A stretch of DNA of 64,000 nt. It comes from Deinococcus aquaticus. Lineage in GTDB: Bacteria > Deinococcota > Deinococci > Deinococcales > Deinococcaceae. Below, one piece after another: positions 1-8,914 of this stretch. The notes beneath the pieces are model-generated. The model was not told the DNA's origin and ran no database searches. It was given only the letters and a program-made list of their open reading frames with translations. Each line of letters starts with the position of its first letter. The first letter of the stretch is position 1. Both the position numbers and the translations under genes were made by a program. The DNA lies in assembly GCF_028622095.1 (NCBI RefSeq), contig NZ_CP115165.1, positions 1,183,501-1,247,500 of the forward strand. The letters are read 5' to 3'.

Positions 1-521
1 GTGTCGATCACGCCGACCTTGATGCCCTTGCCGGTCAGGCCCAGCTCGTTCTGGGCCACGTCGGCGCCCGTCATCTTGATGGCGGAGAACATGTCGGGCG
101 TCAGGGCGTCGGTCAGGTTGACTTCCACCTTCGGCGCGGCGATCTCCTTGACGGGGTACACGCCCAGCACGCCGGGCAGGCGCGAGATGCGGTTGATTTC
201 CGCCTCGCTGGCCTGCACGGAGAAGCCGTTGAACAGCGTCTGGAAGCTGCGGACTTCCTGGTACTTGACGCCCTGCTGCGCGGCCTGCGCGCGGAAGCTC
301 GCCTGCTGCCCGCTGACGCTCTGCACGCTCAGCGTGGTGGGATCGCCGGCCAGTTCCACGAACCAGAGGGTCGGGGTGTTCGGCGTGGCTTTCAGGATGC
401 TGGCACGGTTGGCGGCGGGCGTCGAGCCGATGGGTGCGGAGGCGGTGGGGGCACTGGTACCGCAGGCCCCCAGGACCAGCGCGAGACTCAGCAGGGAAAT
501 GGATTTGACCGTGTTCTTCAC
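1..521 (-). CDS. Subtilisin-family (S8) serine protease, N-terminal part only
   Basis: The gene runs off the left edge, leaving 173 codons. A GTG start lies 7 nt after an AAGGAG ribosome site. A lipoprotein-type signal ends in LGAC at about residue 20. An inhibitor I9-like propeptide follows at about residues 50-130 ([20 protein letters not shown]). The fragment stops at KVGVIDT, which is the start of the catalytic Asp motif of subtilases. It is probably an exported, self-processing protease tethered to the membrane. The His and Ser motifs lie outside the window, so activity cannot be judged. The next gene upstream on the same strand encodes a lipoprotein with a pre-peptidase-type domain, a module often found with such proteases. 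The family call is firm; the substrate is unknown. Confidence 0.9.
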   Translation of the reverse strand, partial: MKNTVKSISLLSLALVLGACGTSAPTASAPIGSTPAANRASILKATPNTPTLWFVELAGDPTTLSVQSVSGQQASFRAQAAQQGVKYQEVRSFQTLFNGFSVQASEAEINRISRLPGVLGVYPVKEIAAPKVEVNLTDALTPDMFSAIKMTGADVAQNELGLTGKGIKVGVID

Positions 522-559
522 AGGGAACTCCTTGAATTCAGAGGTGGGCCGGGCGGTGC

Positions 560-1306
560 TCAGCGGCGGGTCAGGGCGATCTGGTAGGTGTTCGTGACCC
601 GGTCGTTCTTGGCGGTTGCGTCGTCGTGAATGTCGAAGCTGGTCACGACGGCCGTGTACGTCCCGGCGGCCGGGGCGTTGAAGCGGATCTCGGATTCCAG
701 GCCCGCGCCGCTGTCATCGTCTTTTTCCAGGACCGTGCGGCCGTCCGGCATCAGGATCATCACGTACGGGTCCAGGGTGCTCTTGGCGTCCACGCTGACG
801 CTCTGCACGGTCAGTTTCAGGGCCTCGCCAGCGGCGGCCGTGAACTTGAAGTAATCCTGGTCGCGGTCCTGTCCGGCAATGACGCCGCTGACAGGGGTGC
901 CCACTGTGAGGGCCGTGGCGGCCGCCACGCTGTTGTTCGGCTCGTTCCGGTCCGCAATGGCGACGGTCAGTGGCGCGGTCTTCGTGGCAATGTTCCCGCT
1001 ACCGTCGTACGCCTTGACCATGATGGTGTGCGCGCCGTTGTCCGCGAAGGCGTAGGCCTTGCTGGCCTCGTAAGGTGCTGCGGTATCCGCAGTGACCAGC
1101 GTGCCGTTGTCGTAGAACTCAACCTTGCTGATTCCACTTTCGTCCGAGGTCGCAGCCGTGAACGTGGCGGTCCCGGCGTTCACGAGGGTGGCGGGGCTAA
1201 CCGTGACGTTCAACGCCGGAATGGTGATGTCTCCCACCCCGGTGTTACAGGCGGTGAGGAGCGCGCCGGTCAGGGCAAGAAGTGAAAGGGCACCAAATCG
1301 CTTCAT
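560..1306 (-). CDS. Lipoprotein with Ig-like and PPC (pre-peptidase C-terminal) domains
   Basis: 248 residues. The ATG at 1306 follows AAGGAG by 6-7 nt; a longer open frame upstream lacks a ribosome site. The signal peptide ends in the lipobox LTAC (about residues 17-20). Residues about 30-120 look like a bacterial Ig-like domain ([23 protein letters not shown]). Residues about 125-248 are a PPC domain, with EPNNS at its start, [10 protein letters not shown], and [10 protein letters not shown] near the end. PPC domains usually sit on secreted peptidases and are cleaved off; here the domain stands alone on a lipid-anchored protein. It is 38 bp upstream of the partial subtilase on the same strand, so the two are probably co-transcribed. 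No catalytic domain is present; a binding or presentation role on the envelope is inference. Confidence 0.85.
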   Translation of the reverse strand: MKRFGALSLLALTGALLTACNTGVGDITIPALNVTVSPATLVNAGTATFTAATSDESGISKVEFYDNGTLVTADTAAPYEASKAYAFADNGAHTIMVKAYDGSGNIATKTAPLTVAIADRNEPNNSVAAATALTVGTPVSGVIAGQDRDQDYFKFTAAAGEALKLTVQSVSVDAKSTLDPYVMILMPDGRTVLEKDDDSGAGLESEIRFNAPAAGTYTAVVTSFDIHDDATAKNDRVTNTYQIALTRR

Positions 1307-1558
1307 GGAAACTCCTTGATCCCTGGGGGTACACGTGGATGACGGCGCCAGCCCTTGCCGGAACGGAGGTGTGTGTGACCCTTCAGGAACCTGATTTGAG
1401 ATCAGGCTTTGTGTTGCTATAGAAAACAAATATAACCCTCATGGGCCGGCACCACAAGACCGCTTCAGGCAGCTCTCAGCTGGTATTCAGGTCAGTTGCC
1501 GGGAAAGAGAGGTCTGGACTGCGTCCGCCCGCCTGGGCTTTCCGGTACCCTGGAGGTG

Positions 1559-2104
1559 ATGCGTCCCGTACTGCCCGCCCTTCTGCTTTTAAGCGCCGCT
1601 CTGGTCGCCTGCCGCCCGCAGGAGGTTCGCGCGCCGGACGCCTACCCGCTCAGTGGGACCGTGGCGGGCCGCTGGGGCGACAGCCCCCGCCTGCGTCTCG
1701 CGCTGATCGGGACCGGCGTTCCGGGAGCCGTCAAGAACGACAGCACGATCGGGCAGAACCTGGTCAGCAGCGGCCTGAACAGCTGGCAGTTCGGGTTTGA
1801 GTTGCCGGCTCCGGGTGTGTTCAACGTGGCGGGCGTGTATCAGGTCGTGGCGTTCGATGACGCGAACAACAACGCGCAGTACGACGTGGGTGAGACGGTG
1901 GCCCGTAACCGTAAGTGGCTGGTGGTCAGTCCGACTGACGCGAATATTCCGGCCGTGACCCTCCCGGCATTCCTGGGTGGCGGCGAGGCCCTGCCAGCCA
2001 TGACGGTTCGCAGCGGCTGGAACGTGTACGACCAGTCGCAGCCGCTGGGCAGCACGAACCCGGTGCCGTTCACCACCCTGCTCGGGTACGACCTGAGCCG
2101 CTGA
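1559..2104 (+). CDS. Putative lipoprotein with a D-x-N-x-N...D-x-GE motif
   Basis: 181 residues. The ATG at 1559 sits 7 nt after TACCCT (1546-1551), the spacing of a leaderless start; GGAGGTG lies directly in that gap. A signal peptide ends at the lipobox LVAC (residues about 14-17). The mature part looks like an exported beta-sandwich (VAGVYQVVAFDDANNNAQYD). The segment DDANNNAQYDVGE resembles calcium-type loops in secreted proteins and recurs in the lipoprotein at 41748. No family name is recognised. It is divergent from the PPC lipoprotein and separated from it by about 250 bp. Confidence 0.75.
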   Translation: MRPVLPALLLLSAALVACRPQEVRAPDAYPLSGTVAGRWGDSPRLRLALIGTGVPGAVKNDSTIGQNLVSSGLNSWQFGFELPAPGVFNVAGVYQVVAFDDANNNAQYDVGETVARNRKWLVVSPTDANIPAVTLPAFLGGGEALPAMTVRSGWNVYDQSQPLGSTNPVPFTTLLGYDLSR

Positions 2105-2200
2105 TCCCCGACCCCATGAGGGCCGTCTGGGAAAACGCTTAACGGGAGAAGGTCGGCTCAGCCGCAGTGCGGGGCGTCTGGCGGCTCTACGTTCAGGGGT

Positions 2201-3199
2201 ATGATCTCGTCACGTTTCGCCTTCCTGGCTGTGTGCCTGTCCGCGCCGCTGTTCCCGGCCTCCGCGCAGTCTGCGGCGGCGCTGGCCCGAGTGGACGCCG
2301 CGCAGATGAGCATTCCGGCGGCCCGGGAGACCTTTCAGAAGGGCGGGTACCGTGGGAGCGTCCTGACGGTCCGGCAGACGCTGGCGGCGGGCAGCAACTA
2401 CACCCGGCAGGTCGTGAGTTACCAGTCCGAGGGGCTGCGCATCAATGCCCTGCTGACCGTCCCGCGCGGCACGCCGCCCAGGGGGGGCTGGCCCGCCATC
2501 GTGTTCAACCACGGGTACGTGCCCCCGAACGTGTACCGCACCACGGAACGCTACGTGGCGTACCAGGATGCGTTCGCGCGGGCGGGGTTCGTCACCCTGA
2601 AAAGCGATTACCGGGGGCACGGCAGCAGTCAGGGTGAGGCGCTCGGCGGGTACTACGCGCCGGGCTACACGACCGACGTGATGAACGCCCTGGGCAGCCT
2701 CAAGCGTGACCCGCGCGTGAACGCTGCCCGGATCGGCATGTGGGGCCACTCCATGGGCGGGTTCCTGAGCCTGCGCGCCATGACCATCGACCCCAGCGTG
2801 AAAGCGGGCGTGATCTGGGCCGGGGTGGTCGGTGATTACGATCAGCTCATGAACAGCTGGACGCGCCGCGCGCCCGTGCCGGCCAGCATTCCCAGCGCCG
2901 TGCTGAACCTGCGCAAGCGGGCCGTCGAGAAGTACGGCACGCCACGCGACAACCCCGCCTTCTGGAACAAGCTCAGCGCGAACAGTTACCTGCGTGACCT
3001 GGGCGGCCCGGTGCAGCTGCACATCGGCACGAACGACGAGGACGTGCCCGTGGCGTTCCACACGGCGCTGGCGCAGTCGCTGCGGCCCCTGGGGAAACTG
3101 GGCAGCAGTTACGTGTACCCTGGCGACAACCACAACCTGTCCGGGAACCTGCGCGTGGCCCTGAACCGCAGCGTGCAGTTCTTCAAGGACAACCTGTAA
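2201..3199 (+). CDS. Secreted alpha/beta hydrolase (prolyl oligopeptidase/esterase-like), copy 1
   Basis: 332 residues. An N-terminal signal peptide ends around ASAQS (residue 23). The hydrolase domain has a nucleophile elbow GHSMGG, an acid-bearing segment GTNDEDVP and a C-terminal catalytic His in GDNHNLSG. This is the layout of S9-like peptidases and acetyl-esterases. The start at 2201 lies 7 nt after TACGTT (2188-2193), a leaderless arrangement. Four bases separate it from a close paralogue, with long stretches identical in protein and nearly so in DNA. The substrate cannot be read from sequence; an exported esterase or peptidase acting on peptides or acyl esters is the safest call. Confidence 0.85.
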   Translation: MISSRFAFLAVCLSAPLFPASAQSAAALARVDAAQMSIPAARETFQKGGYRGSVLTVRQTLAAGSNYTRQVVSYQSEGLRINALLTVPRGTPPRGGWPAIVFNHGYVPPNVYRTTERYVAYQDAFARAGFVTLKSDYRGHGSSQGEALGGYYAPGYTTDVMNALGSLKRDPRVNAARIGMWGHSMGGFLSLRAMTIDPSVKAGVIWAGVVGDYDQLMNSWTRRAPVPASIPSAVLNLRKRAVEKYGTPRDNPAFWNKLSANSYLRDLGGPVQLHIGTNDEDVPVAFHTALAQSLRPLGKLGSSYVYPGDNHNLSGNLRVALNRSVQFFKDNL

Positions 3200-3203
3200 C
3201 GCC

Positions 3204-4250
3204 GTGCGGCGCCTGATCAATCTCGTGCTGTTCGCGCTGGTCCTGGGGGCGGCGTTCGTGGCGGTCACGCAGCCGGACACGTTGCCGTTCCGCCTGCCCT
3301 GGAACCCGCCGGTCACGGGCACTCCCGCCGCGCCCGGCGAGGAGGCCCCAGACAGCGGCCGGCCCCTGCAGGACCTGAGCGACACTGCCCTGAAAGCCGC
3401 CGTGTCCCGCAATCCCATCAGCATCCAGGCCCTCAAGGCCCGCGAGTACCCCGGCAGCGCCCTGACCGTGCGGCAGACCCTGGCCGCCGGCAGTAACTAC
3501 ACCCGGCAGGTCGTGAGTTACCAGTCCGAGGGTCTGCGCATTAACGCCCTGCTGACCGTGCCGCGCGGCACACCGCCGCAGGGCGGCTGGCCGGCCATCG
3601 TGTTCAACCACGGGTACATCCCGCCCGCCGAGTACCGCACCACCGAACGCTACGTGGCGTACCAGGACGCCTTTGCCCGCGCGGGCTTCGTCACCCTGAA
3701 AAGCGACTACCGGGGGCACGGCAGCAGCGAGGGACAGGCCCTGGGCGGGTACAACGACCCCGGCTACACCGTGGACGTCCTGAACGCCGCCGCCAGCCTC
3801 AGGCGCGACCCGCGCGTGAACCCTGCCCGGATGGGCCTGTGGGGCCACAGCATGGGCGGCCAGCTGAGCCTGAAAGCCATGATCGTGGACCCCAGCCTGA
3901 AAGCCGCGTCGCTGTGGGCGGGCGTGATCGCCAGTTACGACGTGCTGTCCACCGACTGGAACCCACCGCCCGGCGAGAAGCGCACGCTGGACGCCCTGAA
4001 CCGCCGCTACCTGCGCCTCCTGAGCCCCAACGCCTACCTGAAAGAACTGAATGGCCGCCCCATCCAGCTGCACCACGGCACGAACGACAAGGACGTGCCG
4101 TACAGCTTCCAGAAGAACCTCGCGGACGACCTGAGGAACGCCGGGCAGAGCGCCGAGGCGTACCGCTACGAAGGCGACAACCACAACCTGTCCGGGAACC
4201 TGCGCGTCGCCCTGAACCGCAGCGTGCAGTTCTTCAAGGACAACCTGTAA
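3204..4250 (+). CDS. Secreted or membrane-anchored alpha/beta hydrolase, copy 2 (tandem paralogue)
   Basis: 348 residues from a GTG at 3204, four bases after the stop of copy 1, so the two are almost certainly co-transcribed. The N-terminus is a hydrophobic segment (about residues 3-21) followed by a Pro/Glu-rich linker. The hydrolase domain repeats GHSMGG, GTNDKDVP and GDNHNLSG. The last 19 residues equal those of copy 1, and the shared block around TLAAGSNYTRQVVSYQSEG is unchanged, while the N-termini and the region after the nucleophile elbow differ. This pattern fits duplication followed by local gene conversion. The two copies probably differ in anchoring and substrate range. Confidence 0.85.
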   Translation: MRRLINLVLFALVLGAAFVAVTQPDTLPFRLPWNPPVTGTPAAPGEEAPDSGRPLQDLSDTALKAAVSRNPISIQALKAREYPGSALTVRQTLAAGSNYTRQVVSYQSEGLRINALLTVPRGTPPQGGWPAIVFNHGYIPPAEYRTTERYVAYQDAFARAGFVTLKSDYRGHGSSEGQALGGYNDPGYTVDVLNAAASLRRDPRVNPARMGLWGHSMGGQLSLKAMIVDPSLKAASLWAGVIASYDVLSTDWNPPPGEKRTLDALNRRYLRLLSPNAYLKELNGRPIQLHHGTNDKDVPYSFQKNLADDLRNAGQSAEAYRYEGDNHNLSGNLRVALNRSVQFFKDNL

Positions 4251-4265
4251 TCCGGACGCCGCCCG

Positions 4266-4862
4266 TCACTCCACCCAGGTGACCTTCTCGGACAGCGGCG
4301 CGCGGGTGCTGGACGGCAACTCACCTGCCGGGTACCCCAGGAACAGCAGGCCCAGCAGTTTCGGTGCGCCCAGCAATTCCGCCGCGACCGGACTGACCAT
4401 CACCGGGCCGCTCACCCACTTCCCGGCCAGTCCGAACGCCGTGGCGGCCAGCCACATGTTCTGCGCCGCACACGCCACGGCCGCCTGCTCTTCCCACTCC
4501 GGCATCTTCGGTTTCTCGGGCATGTGCAGTTCCAGACTGATCCACAGCGGCGCCCGCCACGCCCGCGCCCGCTGCGCCTCCAGCGCCGCCCCGTCCTCCC
4601 GGTCCGGCGCGCTGCCCGCCGCGTACGCCTGCGCGAACACCTCGGCCAGCTGCGCGCGGCCCTCACCCGTGAACACCGTGAACCGCCACGGCTCCGTCCG
4701 ACCATGATTCGGCGCCCAGGTCCCCGCCTCCAGAATCGCCTCGACCACCTCACGCGGCACCGCGTCCGGTTTCAGCAGACTGATATCCACCGTGCGGCGC
4801 GAACGGATCACGTCCAGCACAGTCAGGGCAGCGGGGGGGAAGGGAGTGTCCAGCGTCGTCAT
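4266..4862 (-). CDS. Nitroreductase-family FMN oxidoreductase
   Basis: 198 residues. Nitroreductase hallmarks: an N-terminal SRRTVD motif for FMN phosphate binding, WAPNHGRTEPWRF, an inserted helix, and a C-terminal LGLLFLGYPAGE. The length and the PNHGRTEPWRF form resemble the YdjA-type subgroup. It probably reduces nitro or quinone compounds with NAD(P)H in the cytoplasm; the real substrate is unknown. GGGAG precedes the ATG, and a CATAGT box lies 6 nt before the start, so leaderless transcription is also possible. It is convergent with the esterase pair, only 15 bp away. Confidence 0.9.
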   Translation of the reverse strand: MTTLDTPFPPAALTVLDVIRSRRTVDISLLKPDAVPREVVEAILEAGTWAPNHGRTEPWRFTVFTGEGRAQLAEVFAQAYAAGSAPDREDGAALEAQRARAWRAPLWISLELHMPEKPKMPEWEEQAAVACAAQNMWLAATAFGLAGKWVSGPVMVSPVAAELLGAPKLLGLLFLGYPAGELPSSTRAPLSEKVTWVE

Positions 4863-4880
4863 GCTCCCACTATGCCGCGC

Positions 4881-5561
4881 TCACCGCGCGCCCCGCCACG
4901 CCTTCCCGGCCAGCGTCAGCGCCTCACGCGGGCGGGTCAGGTAAGCCCCCAGGAGCGCCGCTCCCAGTGCAGCTGCCAGTAGGGCCGGTTCTGTCACCAC
5001 CGACGGAGCGAACACCGGCAGACTCAGTGCGATGCCCAGTGGAGCGAACAGCGTCCCGGACACGCGGCGCAGCACCGCCGCCGACCGCACGGGCCGACGC
5101 AGGCTCAGCCGCTGCGTGAATTCCAGCAGCGCCAGTTCCAGCGTCAGCAGGGCCGGCACGATCCACGTGAATTCCCGCGAACCGATCAGCGCGGGCAGGC
5201 CCGGCCAGCCGCAGATCAGCCACGTCAGCAGGCCCACCACCACCACGCAGCCCAGCGCACTCTGCCAGAGTGGCGCGGGCGCCGTTTCTTCTTCCGCTAG
5301 CAGGCGGCGCAGCTGCCCGTCCCGCTCCAGCCACGCCACGTCCGCCCGCGTGAAGAACTGCGCCTTCAGCGCTGCCCGCACCTCATCAGCCGGACCCAGC
5401 GCTACCAGGGCCTCCTGAATCCTTGCCCCGTCTAGCGCCGCAGCGTCCAGCACGTGCGCCGTCAGGTCCCACCGGATGCGTACGGCTGAATCCTCCGGGA
5501 ACGGCGCCGTCACCTCGTCCAGATAGGCGGCGAGATCCGGATTCAGCGCGTCCGCCGTCAT
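4881..5561 (-). CDS. Membrane protein with degenerate HAAS-like N-terminus
   Basis: 226 residues. The ATG at 5561 overlaps the upstream gene stop (ATGA), so the two are translationally coupled; a longer open frame upstream only shadows that gene. Residues 1-75 are helical and resemble HAAS/DUF1700 domains (LAAYLDEVTAPFPEDS, EALVALGPADEVRAAL). About four hydrophobic segments follow. It is the last gene of a PadR-HAAS-HAAS cassette. Genes of this type often sit with a PadR repressor and are thought to act in envelope stress or signalling. The specific role here is unknown. Confidence 0.75.
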   Translation of the reverse strand: MTADALNPDLAAYLDEVTAPFPEDSAVRIRWDLTAHVLDAAALDGARIQEALVALGPADEVRAALKAQFFTRADVAWLERDGQLRRLLAEEETAPAPLWQSALGCVVVVGLLTWLICGWPGLPALIGSREFTWIVPALLTLELALLEFTQRLSLRRPVRSAAVLRRVSGTLFAPLGIALSLPVFAPSVVTEPALLAAALGAALLGAYLTRPREALTLAGKAWRGAR

Positions 5562-6157
5562 GCCTGCCCTTCCAGATTCAGGGTACGGCTCACGCGCTGT
5601 GCCGTGCGGTGCGCGTCCCAGGCCATCCCCACAAGCGCCAGCGGCAGGACAATCAGGAACGCCAGATCCAAGGTGTCTCTTGCCGGAGTGAGCAGCGCCG
5701 TGATCCACTGGCCGGACGTCAGGGGCAGTACCAGCAGTCGTGTGCCCAGCGTCGAGGTGTACGGCGTCGGGCGCTGTTTCATGAGCGCCATTAGGGCCAG
5801 CAGCAGGGTCAGCCCGGTCAGGGGGCCGGTCAGGTGCCGGAGCAGGTCGGCGTGGTCTTCCAGGTTGCTGAGGATCACCAGTGCGGTGTGCCCAAGCTGC
5901 GCGAGCAGCATGGCAACCCAGAGACGCCGGGACGGGGTCCGGTACTGCGTGGCGACTTCCTCCGTGGCGTACGTGCGCCGCAGCGCGCGGTTGACCTGTG
6001 CGGGGTCGCCAAGGGTGGCGACGGCTTCTGGTTCGGTCAGTCCGCCTGTCATTGCGTCCTGCACGTGCGCCTGGTACTCGGCGCTCACGCGGCGCTGCGC
6101 GGCGGGGGCGAGGTCACGCAGGGCGACGTCCAGCCAGTTATGTAGTGGATTGGTCAT
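5558..6157 (-). CDS. HAAS-domain membrane protein
   Basis: 199 residues. The N-terminal ~70 residues carry a typical HAAS/DUF1700 pattern: EYQAHVQDAMTGGLTEPEAV followed by ATLGDPAQV. Three to four membrane segments follow (residues about 80-195). The start codon overlaps the padR stop as ATGA and its own stop overlaps the next gene, so the three genes form a tightly coupled operon. In other bacteria PadR regulators often control a neighbouring membrane protein of this kind and respond to a small hydrophobic ligand. That functional link is inferred from context. Confidence 0.8.
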   Translation of the reverse strand: MTNPLHNWLDVALRDLAPAAQRRVSAEYQAHVQDAMTGGLTEPEAVATLGDPAQVNRALRRTYATEEVATQYRTPSRRLWVAMLLAQLGHTALVILSNLEDHADLLRHLTGPLTGLTLLLALMALMKQRPTPYTSTLGTRLLVLPLTSGQWITALLTPARDTLDLAFLIVLPLALVGMAWDAHRTAQRVSRTLNLEGQA

Positions 6158-6468
6158 GCGTTCTCCCCCAGGACGGCCCGCACGGCGCCGACCTGGGCCT
6201 GCCAGTCGCGGCGGGTGCGGGCCAGGGTGGCGCGGCCCTTCTCGGTCAGGCGGTATTCGCGCCGGGTGCGGCCAGCGACCTCATGTTCGCTGCTCTCGAT
6301 GAGCCCTTCGGCTTCGAGGGCGTGCAGGGCGGGGTAGAGGGTGCCTTCGCGGGCGCGCAGGAGGCCTTCGCTGCGGGTGTTGATGGCCTGGGCGATGGCG
6401 TAGCCGTGTTCGGGCTGGCGGTCGAGGACGGCCAGGATGAGCATGCGGAGTTGCTCGCGGGCGTTCAT
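6154..6468 (-). CDS. PadR-family transcriptional regulator
   Basis: 104 residues. A winged helix covers nearly the whole protein: LILAVLDRQPEHGYAIAQ, the recognition part REGTLYPALHALEAEGLI, and the wing RRREYRLTEKGR. The start at 6468 lies 6 nt after a TATCGT box with TTGAGA 17 bp further upstream, which points to a leaderless mRNA. It heads a three-gene operon with two HAAS-type membrane proteins, which it very likely represses. Start codons further upstream (for example 6498) are open but fit neither the promoter nor usual PadR N-termini. Confidence 0.9.
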   Translation of the reverse strand: MNAREQLRMLILAVLDRQPEHGYAIAQAINTRSEGLLRAREGTLYPALHALEAEGLIESSEHEVAGRTRREYRLTEKGRATLARTRRDWQAQVGAVRAVLGENA

Positions 6469-6474
6469 GCCTTC

Positions 6475-6503
6475 ACGATACCTCTGGATTGGATGCATCT
6501 CAA
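6475..6503 (-). promoter_or_regulatory. padR operon promoter, leaderless
   Basis: On the minus strand, TTGAGA (6498-6503) and TATCGT (6475-6480) are separated by 17 bp, and the start ATG follows 6 nt later. Transcription would begin at or next to the A of the start codon. Confidence 0.65.
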
Positions 6504-6525
6504 GTCGAGGCATCATGTCCATCCC

Positions 6526-7296
6526 TCACTCCAGCGTCAGGCCGTAGGCGCGGCGGGTGTTCGCGTCGGTCGCGGCTTCCAGTTCGGTGGGGTCCTGGCC
6601 GCGCAGGGCCGCGATGAATTCCAGGGTGTGGCGCACGTAGCCGGGCCGGTTGGGCTTGCCGCGCTTCGGGACGGGAGCCAGGAAGGGCGCGTCGGTTTCC
6701 AGCAGCATCCGGGCGAGGGGCAGGTCGCGGGCCGCTGCCTGGATCTCTTGCGCGTTCTTGTATGTGGTGTTCCCGGCGAAACCGAAGTACGTGTGCTCGC
6801 CGCGTTGCAGCCCGAAGCGCAGCAGGTCCGCGTGCCCGCTGAAGCAGTGCAGGATGATCGGCACGTCCGGCCACGCGCGCAGCACGTCCATCACGCCCTG
6901 GTGGGCGCTGTCCTGCCCGGCCTTGTCGCGCGTGTGGATGACCAGCACCTTGCCGCTGCGCCGTGCGAGGTCCAGCTGCCACTCGAAGGCCGAGACCTGC
7001 GCGGCGCGTTTCGTGTCGTCCCAGTAATCGTCCAGGCCGCTTTCGCCCACGCCGACCACGCGCGGGTGAGTCAGCAGGGCCTCGATCTGCGTGCGGGCGT
7101 CCGGGCTGTCCTCGTCGGTGTCGGTGGGGTGCAGGCCGACCGTGGCGTACACGTCTTCAAACTGTTCGGCCAGGGCCACGGCGTTCCGGGCGTGCTGGGG
7201 GCTGGCGCCGATGCAGATCATGGCGTTCAGGCCCAGTTCGCCGCGCGCGCCGGCCGGATCGTCGATGTAGTCGAGGTGGGTGTGAGAGTCGATCAT
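6526..7296 (-). CDS. tatD: TatD-family metal-dependent DNase
   Basis: 256 residues, the usual TatD length. Metal-binding motifs are present: DSHTHLD at the N-terminus, [12 protein letters not shown], the conserved [15 protein letters not shown], and LLETDAPFL near the end. TatD enzymes are cytoplasmic 3'-5' exonucleases or deoxyribonucleases linked to DNA turnover and repair of oxidative damage. The ATG at 7296 follows TACCCT by 7 nt. It is divergent from the LptC-like gene, with starts 91 bp apart. The upstream 22 in-frame codons are not supported by any start signal. Confidence 0.92.
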   Translation of the reverse strand: MIDSHTHLDYIDDPAGARGELGLNAMICIGASPQHARNAVALAEQFEDVYATVGLHPTDTDEDSPDARTQIEALLTHPRVVGVGESGLDDYWDDTKRAAQVSAFEWQLDLARRSGKVLVIHTRDKAGQDSAHQGVMDVLRAWPDVPIILHCFSGHADLLRFGLQRGEHTYFGFAGNTTYKNAQEIQAAARDLPLARMLLETDAPFLAPVPKRGKPNRPGYVRHTLEFIAALRGQDPTELEAATDANTRRAYGLTLE

Positions 7297-7352
7297 GCCG
7301 CCCAGGGTAAGCGCGTGGCGTGCGGGGCGGGGTGCCTCCCACCCAATCCCCA

Positions 7353-7370
7353 CCACTCTCATGAGAGGGG
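7353..7370. promoter_or_regulatory. 18-bp palindrome over the -35/spacer region of the lptC-like gene
   Basis: The sequence CCACTCTCATGAGAGGGG has a perfect 12-bp core (7356-7367) and pairs at 16 of 18 positions. It ends 5 bp before the TAGAGT -10 box (7376-7381) of the downstream gene. An operator for a dimeric regulator is the simplest reading; the regulator is unknown. Confidence 0.45.
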
Positions 7371-7387
7371 CGCGCTAGAGTGCGCCC

Positions 7388-7999
7388 GTGCAGAAACTCG
7401 GCCTGTACGCCCTGACGGGCATCCTGGGGTTCGCCCTGATCTTCGCGCTGCTGCCCGGCGCGGACCGGACGACCGTGCCCACCGGCGCGGTCCTGTCCGG
7501 CGTGCAGCTCAGCCTGTACCCGTCACGGGACCCGGACGCCGTGTGGCAGTTCCGGGCGGGGCAGGTCACGAATGACCCGCTGCTCAGCGAGACGCGCCTG
7601 ACGGAGCTGGGCGAGGGCCGGCGGTTGCTGCGCGAGCGGGACGCCTCGGGCCGCCTGACGGGCCGCCAGACTCTGGACGCCACCCTGAGCGCCCCGGACC
7701 TGACCATCGACGGGCAGGACAACATGACGACCCGTCAGGCGCGCATCACGCTGGTGCAGCAGTGTGCCGACATCGACCTTCAGGGCACCGAGCAGACGCC
7801 CGTGAAGATCGAGCAGGGCAGCGGCTTCAGCGCGCCGGTCGCGGAACTCGACTCGCCGCTCATGACCGGGCACGTCGAGAAACTCCGCATGAGCTTCGAC
7901 TTCAAGATCGAGGACTCCGACAACGACACCTCGACCGTGCAATACGACCTGGACGGCACGGAACGCTGCGAGAACGGCCAGCGCGTTCCCGGAGCCTGA
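7388..7999 (+). CDS. LptC-like envelope protein (single N-terminal anchor)
   Basis: 203 residues from a GTG that follows TAGAGT by 6 nt. One hydrophobic segment (residues about 5-22) anchors it, and the rest is predicted to be a periplasmic beta-rich domain. Phrases such as [20 protein letters not shown] and the position directly before two OstA-like genes suggest an LptC-type component that passes amphipathic molecules from an inner-membrane exporter to a periplasmic bridge. Sequence similarity by eye is moderate. Deinococcus has an outer membrane but no classical LPS, so the cargo would be another lipid or glycolipid. The stop is 18 bp before the next start, indicating an operon. Confidence 0.6.
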   Translation: MQKLGLYALTGILGFALIFALLPGADRTTVPTGAVLSGVQLSLYPSRDPDAVWQFRAGQVTNDPLLSETRLTELGEGRRLLRERDASGRLTGRQTLDATLSAPDLTIDGQDNMTTRQARITLVQQCADIDLQGTEQTPVKIEQGSGFSAPVAELDSPLMTGHVEKLRMSFDFKIEDSDNDTSTVQYDLDGTERCENGQRVPGA

Positions 8000-8017
8000 C
8001 CTTCAAGGAGCCCCATG

Positions 8018-8914
8018 ATGAACCGTACCAAGACCGTGTCCCTGCTGGCCCTCCTGACCCTCGCCGCGCCCGTGCTGGCGCAGGCCGACGCCACCAACCG
8101 CCTGATCACCATTCAGGGCGGCCCGCGCGGCGACGTGCGTAACGGCCCACTGACCTTCACCGGCAGTCCCGTGAAGGCGAAGGTCAGCACCCTGAACATC
8201 GAGGCCTCCCAGGCCGTGCTGGCCGCGCCCAAGGGCACGCCGCTGATCGAGGCGAAAGGCAAACGCACCGCGAACTTCACCGGCGCCGTGAAGGTCACGC
8301 GCGGCCGCCTCAGCGCCGCCGGCACGTCCCTCGCGTACGACGAGACGACCGGTCAGGGCGTCCTGAGCGGCAACGCCAGCGCCACCTTCGTCCCGGAGAA
8401 GAAAGAGGACGGCGACACCGTCAGCATCAAGGCCGCGCAGATGAGCCTAGACGTGGATAACAACGTGTCCACCAGCACGGGCGGCGTGACCCTGTCCACC
8501 GGCACGCAGAACGGACAGGCCGACAAGCTGGTGTTCGACGAGGACCGCGAACTGGCCCAGCTGACCGGCAAACCCAGCCTGACCCGCGCCGCCAAAGGCA
8601 ACCAGAAGGAACTGGTCATCACCGGCCAGGAAGTCCGCGCGCTCACCAAAACCAAGACGCTGTACGTGCGCGGCGGCGTGAAACTCGTGCAGGGCACCAC
8701 CACCACCACCGGCGACGCCGTGTACTACGACGACCGCAAGAACGTGGCGTACGTGGTCGGGAACGCCGTCAGCGTGGACAGCAAGAGCAAGGTAACCGTG
8801 AAGGCCCCGGCCAGCGGTTACCTGGAGCAGCGCACCGACCTGGGCCGCGTGCGCGCCCTGAACTCGGCGTACAAGGTTCCAGCCGAGCAGTTCAAGCTGC
8901 GCGGCGAGAAGTAA
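8018..8914 (+). CDS. LptA/OstA-like periplasmic protein 1
   Basis: 298 residues. The second ATG of an ATGATG pair is chosen because it lies 7 nt after AAGGAG; the first (8015) lies only 4 nt away. A signal peptide ends at VLAQA (residue about 22). The mature protein repeats the OstA beta-jellyroll pattern: [53 protein letters not shown]. Such domains form a hydrophobic groove that ferries lipids across the periplasm. Its TAA stop coincides with the left end of structured repeat A. A second OstA-like gene follows after that repeat. Confidence 0.8.
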   Translation: MNRTKTVSLLALLTLAAPVLAQADATNRLITIQGGPRGDVRNGPLTFTGSPVKAKVSTLNIEASQAVLAAPKGTPLIEAKGKRTANFTGAVKVTRGRLSAAGTSLAYDETTGQGVLSGNASATFVPEKKEDGDTVSIKAAQMSLDVDNNVSTSTGGVTLSTGTQNGQADKLVFDEDRELAQLTGKPSLTRAAKGNQKELVITGQEVRALTKTKTLYVRGGVKLVQGTTTTTGDAVYYDDRKNVAYVVGNAVSVDSKSKVTVKAPASGYLEQRTDLGRVRALNSAYKVPAEQFKLRGEK

